NCBI RefSeq assembly: GCF_017302985.1
Contig: NZ_JAFIMU010000007.1
Location: 1,736,001-1,800,000, forward strand
Length of the DNA: 64,000 nucleotides
DNA from: Corallococcus macrosporus
GTDB lineage: Bacteria > Myxococcota > Myxococcia > Myxococcales > Myxococcaceae
Direction: 5' to 3'
The notes below the pieces were generated by a model. That model was given only the letters and a program-made list of their open reading frames with translations. It was not told where the DNA came from and did no database searches. The stretch's first letter is position 1. Each line of letters begins with the position of its first letter. Below are positions 58,982 to 64,000 of the stretch, one piece after another. The position numbers and the translations under genes were made by a program.

Positions 58982-61864
58982 ATGCACGCCGTCCTCATGC
59001 GTGCGTCCCCCCTCGGTCCCTGGCTGCTGTCCCTCTGGCTCCTCACCGCCGCCAGTTCCGCGTTCGCGGACAACAACGCGGACGAGGCGGACATCGCCTT
59101 CGAGCTGGGCAACGACGCGTACTCGCGCGGCAGCTACACCGAAGCGCTGCGCTCGTACTTCACCAGCTACCGGCTGGTCCCCAACCGCAACGTCCTCTTC
59201 AACATCGCGCGCTGCTTCGAGGCGCTGGGCAAGTTCAACGAGGCGTACCGCTACTACAACGACCTGCTCGGGGAGGACCTGCCGGCCGAGGACGCGTCGG
59301 AGGTCTCCCGCTCGCTGGAGCGGCTGCGTCCCAAGGTCGCCCTGGTGCGCGTCACCACCAACCCCCGGGGCGCGGACGTCTTCGTCGACCGCGCGGACCT
59401 GGGCAGCCGGGGCCGCTCGCCGCAGACGCTGGCGCTGTCGCCGGGCCGGCACAAGGTCCTGGTCCAGAAGTCCGGCTACCGCCCCACCGAGACCACCGTC
59501 ACCCTCACCCGGGGCCGGGAGGTGCCGGTGGATCTGGACCTGGCGCTCATCACCGGCGTGGTGGACGTCACCGGCACCCCCGAGGGCGCGGAGGTGCGTG
59601 ACAGCCCCACGGGCCCCGTCCTGGGCCGCATCCCCGTGAAGCTGCGCCTGTCCCCGGGCCAGCGCGTGCTGCACGTGCGCGCCCCCGGCCACGCGCCCGG
59701 CCAGTACGTCATCGACGTGCCCTCCGAGGGCACCCTGCCGCTCGCCGTCACGCTGAATGCGCAGACGGCGCCCAGCGGCCGCGTCGTCGTCACCGCCAAC
59801 CATGACGGCGCCACCGTGCGCGTGGACGGCCGGCCCGCGGGCTTCACCCCCACCGTCGTCACCCTGCCGGAGGGCGAGCACGTGCTGGAGGTGGAGAGCC
59901 GCGACGTGCGCCCCGTGCGCCAGAAGGTCACCGTCATCCCCGACCAGGAGGTGAAGGTCCACGCCACCCTGCGCTACGAGCCGCCCCCCGTGCGCGCCGC
60001 GTCCAAGCGCCTCTTGGCCGTGGACGAGGCCCCCGCCTCCACCACCGTCCTCACGCCGGAGGAGCTGCGCGCGTTCGGGTGGCGCACGCTGGCGGAGGCC
60101 CTGGCCGGCGTGCGCGGCTTCTTCCTCACCGACGACCGGACGTACACGTACCTGGGCGTGCGCGGCTTCTCACCACCGGGCGACCTCAACACGCGCATCC
60201 TCATCCTCTGGGACGGCCACGCGATGAACGACGTGTGGGCCGGCCAGGGCTACGCGGCGCACGACCTCAGCGTGGACCTGGAAGAGGTGGAGCGCATCGA
60301 AGTGGTGCGCGGCCCCGGCAGCGCGCTGTACGGCACGGGCGCGTTCTTCGGCGTCATCAACGTGGTGCCTCGCGAGTCGCTGGGCCTGGACCGGCGGCTG
60401 GAAATCACCGGCGCGGTGGGCGCGCTGGGCGCCACGCGCGTGCACGCCACCACGTCGTGGGAGGACCCGACGCGCTCGGTGCTCTTCAGCCTCGCGGGCA
60501 TGAAGTCCCACGGCGCGGACACCACCCGCCTGGGCGACCCGGGCCCCATCGTCACCGGCCTGGACGGCGAGCAGGCCGGCACCGGTTCGCTGCGCGCGCG
60601 CCTGGGCAACCTGTCGCTGGTGGCCCAGCTTCACGGGCGCAGCAAGGACGTGCCCACCGCGCCCTATGGCACGGTGGTGGGCGCGCAGGGCACCCGCGTG
60701 CAGGACGTGCGCGGCTTCGCCGAGGCGAAGTACGAGCGCCCCCTGTCCGAGCGCTTCGTCCTGTCCCTGCGCGGCGCCCTGGACCTCAGCCGCTACCAGG
60801 GACATTGGAACTACGGCGGCGACAGCACGGCGACGAACACCGACTCCGGCGCGGCGGACTGGCTCACCGCCGAGGCGCGCCTGCTCGCGGGCCTGTCCGA
60901 CGACAACCGCCTCACCGTGGGCGTGGAGGGCCAGGCCCAGCTGCGCGTGGACCAGAAGAGCGTGGGCCCCGCGGTGGACGCGCCGCTGGACACGCGCACG
61001 CGCTCGCTGGTGTCCGTGTACGCGCTGGACGAGTGGCGCCTGCACCCGCGCCTGAACCTGTCGCTGGGCTTCCGCGTGGACAAGTACTCGGACCTGGACA
61101 CCCTGCCGCTCACGCCGCGGCTGGCGGTCATCGGCCGGCCGTATGAGAAGGGCCTCACGAAGCTCGTCATCGGCCGCGCGTTCCGCGCCCCCAACGTCTA
61201 CGAGCTGTTCTACCAGGACAACTTCCTCACCCAGCGCCCCGCGGAGCAGCTGAAGCCGGAGACCATCACCACCTTCGAGGTGGAGCACTCGCACGACCTG
61301 TCGCACGAGCTGCGCGTGACCGTGGCCGGCTATCACAACCGCATCTCCCAGCTCATCACGCTCATCAGCGAGTCCGCGGCCGCGCCGGCCTGCGGCACGG
61401 CGAGCGCGCCCACGCAGTGCCTGGTGTACGCGAACAACTCCGGCGAGACGCTCGCGTGGGGCGCGGAGGCCGGGCTGCACTGGCAGCCGGGGCGCTGGCT
61501 GCTGGTGGACCTGAGCTACTCCTACGTGACGCTGCGCAACGCGTCCCAGGACGTGGTGGACGCCGCGCCCGCGCACCTGGCCTCCGGGCGCCTGCTGCTG
61601 CCCGTGGGCAACGGCGACATGCGCATCGCCACGCAGGCCACGTACCAGAGCGCCCGCGTGCCCGGCATCGCGGGCGCGGACAGCGGCGAGGCGCTGCTCG
61701 TGGGCTTCGGCGTGTCCGGCGACTACGGCCGGCTGCGCTACTTCGCGGGCGTGAACAACCTGCTCGACTCGCGCTACGCCTTCGTCGTCAGCGACGACGT
61801 GTCCGCGGGCCCCGTGCCCCAGTACGGCCGCACCTTCAACCTCCAGCTCACCGGCAGCTTCTGA
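58982..61864 (+). CDS. TPR - PEGA - TonB-dependent receptor fusion
   Basis: A 960-residue exported protein with a signal peptide (LGPWLLSLWLLTAASSAFA). Residues about 35-110 are a TPR-like helical repeat (ELGNDAYSRGSYTEALRSYF, NIARCFEALGKFNEAYRYY). Then come PEGA-type domains, seen as TTNPRGADVFVDRADLG, VTGTPEGAEVRDSP and VTANHDGATVRVDGRPAG. From about 350 follows a TonB-dependent receptor: plug (LRAFGWRTLAEALAGVRGFFL; VLRGP-like EVVRGPGSALYGTGAFFGVIN) and a 22-strand-type barrel ending in GRTFNLQLTGSF with terminal Phe. It would be an outer-membrane, TonB-energised transporter or signalling receptor. The ATG at 58982 follows GGGGGAAG. Confidence 0.88.
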   Translation: MHAVLMRASPLGPWLLSLWLLTAASSAFADNNADEADIAFELGNDAYSRGSYTEALRSYFTSYRLVPNRNVLFNIARCFEALGKFNEAYRYYNDLLGEDLPAEDASEVSRSLERLRPKVALVRVTTNPRGADVFVDRADLGSRGRSPQTLALSPGRHKVLVQKSGYRPTETTVTLTRGREVPVDLDLALITGVVDVTGTPEGAEVRDSPTGPVLGRIPVKLRLSPGQRVLHVRAPGHAPGQYVIDVPSEGTLPLAVTLNAQTAPSGRVVVTANHDGATVRVDGRPAGFTPTVVTLPEGEHVLEVESRDVRPVRQKVTVIPDQEVKVHATLRYEPPPVRAASKRLLAVDEAPASTTVLTPEELRAFGWRTLAEALAGVRGFFLTDDRTYTYLGVRGFSPPGDLNTRILILWDGHAMNDVWAGQGYAAHDLSVDLEEVERIEVVRGPGSALYGTGAFFGVINVVPRESLGLDRRLEITGAVGALGATRVHATTSWEDPTRSVLFSLAGMKSHGADTTRLGDPGPIVTGLDGEQAGTGSLRARLGNLSLVAQLHGRSKDVPTAPYGTVVGAQGTRVQDVRGFAEAKYERPLSERFVLSLRGALDLSRYQGHWNYGGDSTATNTDSGAADWLTAEARLLAGLSDDNRLTVGVEGQAQLRVDQKSVGPAVDAPLDTRTRSLVSVYALDEWRLHPRLNLSLGFRVDKYSDLDTLPLTPRLAVIGRPYEKGLTKLVIGRAFRAPNVYELFYQDNFLTQRPAEQLKPETITTFEVEHSHDLSHELRVTVAGYHNRISQLITLISESAAAPACGTASAPTQCLVYANNSGETLAWGAEAGLHWQPGRWLLVDLSYSYVTLRNASQDVVDAAPAHLASGRLLLPVGNGDMRIATQATYQSARVPGIAGADSGEALLVGFGVSGDYGRLRYFAGVNNLLDSRYAFVVSDDVSAGPVPQYGRTFNLQLTGSF

Positions 61865-61878
61865 GAGACTCTCGCGCC

Positions 61879-62316
61879 ATGGTTGAACTCCGCTTCGACT
61901 TCATCCACCCCGGCCACCCGCTCTACGAGGCCGAACTGGACCTGCGCTTCCGAGTGCTGCGCGAGCCCCTGGGCCACACCCGCGCCTCCGTGAAGTTCCC
62001 CTTCGAGGACGACAGCCTCCATCTGGTGCTCCACGTGGAGGACGACGTGCTGGGCTGCGTGCTGTTCCACCCGGAGGACGCGCACGGCGGCCGGCTCTTC
62101 CAGATGGCGGTGGCCCCCACGCTGCAGGGCAAGGGCTTCGGCGCGAGGCTGGTGCGCACGCTGGAGGATGAGCTGCGCAGACGCGGCTTCCGCCACGTGC
62201 ACCTGCACGCGCGCGCCCCCGTCGTCCCCTTCTACGAACGCCTGGGCTACACGGTGTACGGCGAGCCCTACGAAGAGGTGGGCATCCCCCACCGGAACAT
62301 GCAGCGCGACCTCTGA
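61879..62316 (+). CDS. GNAT family N-acetyltransferase
   Basis: A 145-residue GNAT enzyme with a complete fold: RFRVLREPLGH near residue 24, the strand DDVLGCVLFHPE, the cofactor loop PTLQGKGFGARLV (QxxGxG) near 80-92, and a final VPFYERLGYTVYGEPYEEVGIPHRNM. This last motif is typical of the ElaA-like branch. It acetylates an unknown amine with acetyl-CoA. The ATG at 61879 starts 15 nt after the receptor gene stop, so it may be co-transcribed with it. Confidence 0.88.
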   Translation: MVELRFDFIHPGHPLYEAELDLRFRVLREPLGHTRASVKFPFEDDSLHLVLHVEDDVLGCVLFHPEDAHGGRLFQMAVAPTLQGKGFGARLVRTLEDELRRRGFRHVHLHARAPVVPFYERLGYTVYGEPYEEVGIPHRNMQRDL

Positions 62317-62319
62317 GGC

Positions 62320-63531
62320 TCAGGTCGCGGGGACCTCCGCCGCCGGCAGGCGCCGCGCGCCCCAGAGCACCGCCACCAGCGCCGTGAGCGACATGCCCGC
62401 GCCCACCGCGCACACGCCCGGCCAGCCCGCGCGCGTCCACGCCGCCATGCCCGCCCACGCGCCCGCGGCGCCGCCCACGAAATAGGTCACCATATAAATC
62501 GTATTGAGCCGGCTCCGCGCGTCCGGCCGCAGCGAGTACACGCGCGCCTGGTTGGCGATCTGATTCGCCTGCGCGCCCAGGTCCAGCAGCACGACTCCCA
62601 GCGCGATGCCCCACAGCGAGTGGCCCAGGAGCCAGAGCACGACGAAGGACGCCAGCAGCACCGCGATGGCCAGCGCGTTGATGCGCCGGCCGGCGCCCCT
62701 GTCCGCGAAGCGCCCCACCAGCGGCGCGATGACCGCGCCCGCCACGCCCACCACGCCGAAGAGGCCCGCCACCTGCGCGTCGTAGTGCCCCGGCATGGAG
62801 CGCAGGTAGAGCGCCAGCGTGGCCCAGAAGGCACTGAACGCGCCGAAGGTCAGTCCGCCCAGCAGCGCGTGCAGCCGCAGCACCGGCTCCGTGCGGGCCA
62901 GGTGGATGAGCGACCGCATCAACTGCGGATAGGGCATGGCGGCCACCGGCGGCGCGGAAGGCAGCGCGAAGCGCAGCACCACTCCCATCACCACCATCAG
63001 GCCCGCGGCCACGAAGAACATGGTGCGCCAGCCCAGGTGCGTGCCCACGAAGCCCGCCGCCGTGCGCGACAGGAGGATGCCGATGAGCAGCCCGCTCATC
63101 ACCGTGCCCACCACGCGGCCGCGCTCGGCAGGAGCCGCCAGCTGCGCCGCGAACGGGATGAGCATCTGCGGCACCACCGTGGTGACGCCGATGGCGAAGC
63201 TCGCGGCCACCATCACGTTCAGACTGGGAGCAAGTCCCGCCGCCACCAGCGCCGCGCCCACGCCGCCGCACAACACGAGGATGACCTTGCGGCGCTCCAG
63301 GCTGTCACCCAGCGGCACCAGGAACAGCATGCCCACCGCGTAGCCCACCTGCGTCAGCGTGGGCACCAGCCCCAGCGCGCTCCCGTCCGCATTCAGCGTC
63401 CGGCCGATGTCTCCCAGCAGGGGCTGGTTGTAATAGAGGTTCGCGACGGTGACGGCGCCGGCCACCGCCATCAGCCAGACGAGCGAGGGACGGAGCGAAG
63501 CGGAAGGCGCGGGGTCGGAAGGCGTCTGCAT
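62320..63531 (-). CDS. MFS transporter
   Basis: A 403-residue major-facilitator protein with about 12 membrane helices. The opening SLVWLMAVAGAVTVANLYYNQPLLGDIG resembles YgaY/drug-resistance members. The loop-2 motif is MLFLVPLGDSLERRKVI (G-D/RR-K), and helix 5 is MSGLLIGILLSRTAAGF. It is a proton antiporter for an unknown small molecule, perhaps a drug. The start is the ATG at 63531. Its 3' end faces the GNAT gene with a 3-nt gap. Confidence 0.88.
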   Translation of the reverse strand: MQTPSDPAPSASLRPSLVWLMAVAGAVTVANLYYNQPLLGDIGRTLNADGSALGLVPTLTQVGYAVGMLFLVPLGDSLERRKVILVLCGGVGAALVAAGLAPSLNVMVAASFAIGVTTVVPQMLIPFAAQLAAPAERGRVVGTVMSGLLIGILLSRTAAGFVGTHLGWRTMFFVAAGLMVVMGVVLRFALPSAPPVAAMPYPQLMRSLIHLARTEPVLRLHALLGGLTFGAFSAFWATLALYLRSMPGHYDAQVAGLFGVVGVAGAVIAPLVGRFADRGAGRRINALAIAVLLASFVVLWLLGHSLWGIALGVVLLDLGAQANQIANQARVYSLRPDARSRLNTIYMVTYFVGGAAGAWAGMAAWTRAGWPGVCAVGAGMSLTALVAVLWGARRLPAAEVPAT

Positions 63532-63660
63532 GGTGAGCGGCGCAACGGATAAGCCTCGCGTGGACGCGCTTCAAGCAGGACGTGCGTGCGCGGGCGCCGT
63601 CCGGGCGGGCAGGCCACGCCCCCCTTCCCCACGGCGTCCGCGCGCGGCAGGCTGCGGGCC

Positions 63661-64000
63661 ATGCTTCGTTCCCTTCTGCTGTGCGCGGTGCTGGCCCTGG
63701 CCGGCTGTGGTGGCGATTCCTCCTCGGGTGACCCTGCCAAGGTGACGTACGCCGAGTCCCTGGGCGTGAACCTGTCCTCGATGACCCGGAGCGAGTCCGG
63801 GCTCTACACGCAGGACCTGGTCGTGGGCACCGGGACGGAGATCGTCAACGGGAGCCGCGCGCAGGTGCACTACACGGGCTGGTTGCCGGATGGCTCCCAG
63901 TTCGACAGCAGCCGCGGCGGCACGCCCTTCACCTTCGCGGTGGGCGCGGGTCAGGTCATCGAGGGCTGGGACGAGGGACTCGTCGGCATGCGCGTGGGCG
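63661..64000 (+). CDS. FKBP-type peptidyl-prolyl isomerase lipoprotein (partial, cut by window end)
   Basis: 113 residues are visible. A lipoprotein signal ([22 protein letters not shown]) is followed by the start of an FKBP domain: [61 protein letters not shown]. The FKBP core residues (the VHYTG-LxDG-FDSS run and the VIxGWxEGL) match active isomerases. It would assist folding of exported proteins in the periplasm. The frame is open at base 64000. Confidence 0.9.
   Translation, partial: MLRSLLLCAVLALAGCGGDSSSGDPAKVTYAESLGVNLSSMTRSESGLYTQDLVVGTGTEIVNGSRAQVHYTGWLPDGSQFDSSRGGTPFTFAVGAGQVIEGWDEGLVGMRVG

Overview
The window is a very GC-rich chromosomal segment that reads as a myxobacterium, most likely from the Myxococcus/Corallococcus group. 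The clues are a DUF2378 gene, two Ser/Thr kinases with PEGA or nSTAND/FGE-type extensions, an ADYC-type lipoprotein, many secreted lipoproteins and an overall base composition around 70% GC. Genes are dense and lie on both strands. I recognised no rRNA, tRNA, CRISPR array, insertion sequence or prophage. The genus assignment is an inference from gene content.

Layout. 1-4.5 kb: the N-terminal part of an exported helix-hairpin-helix protein (cut by the left edge), an esterase, a DUF2378 protein, an ATP-grasp protein and a broken HEAT-like gene. 4.5-8.4 kb: a tight minus-strand run of five genes (AAA ATPase, TOPRIM-like protein, MocR regulator, two small unknowns). The AAA gene is visibly less GC-rich than its surroundings, and the first two genes look like a candidate defence module. 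8.4-15 kb: EttA, a YadG/YadH-like ABC exporter, a PEGA-tailed kinase, a truncated GNAT gene next to two palindromic repeats, and a VOC protein. 15-24.3 kb: M20 peptidase, discoidin-domain secreted protein, TreZ, a ClpX-like ATPase lacking the zinc domain, DUF5335, an astacin-like lipoprotein protease and a large metallo-beta-lactamase-fold protein.

24.5-29.4 kb: a single gene fusing topoisomerase III to a RecQ helicase with an HRDC domain. 29.6-36 kb: NDH-2-like dehydrogenase, two small unknowns, an exported epimerase whose start overlaps the stop of an ATP/ADP-carrier-like transporter, and an aminotransferase, all on the minus strand. 36-42 kb: AMIN-like lipoprotein, STAS-like protein, AraC regulator divergent from a glycolipid-binding-domain protein, a 0.56 kb array of nine palindromic repeats, and MalQ. 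42-46.5 kb: an RND efflux pair. 46.8-58.3 kb: secreted lipoproteins, a kinase-nSTAND-FGE fusion and a response regulator. 58.4-64 kb: HIT protein, a TPR-PEGA-TonB receptor fusion, a GNAT enzyme, an MFS transporter and the beginning of an FKBP lipoprotein.

The points most worth following are the AAA/TOPRIM pair, the topoisomerase III-RecQ fusion, and the palindromic repeat family, which occurs as a nine-unit array near 39.4-40.0 kb and as two more copies near 14.0 kb beside a truncated gene.
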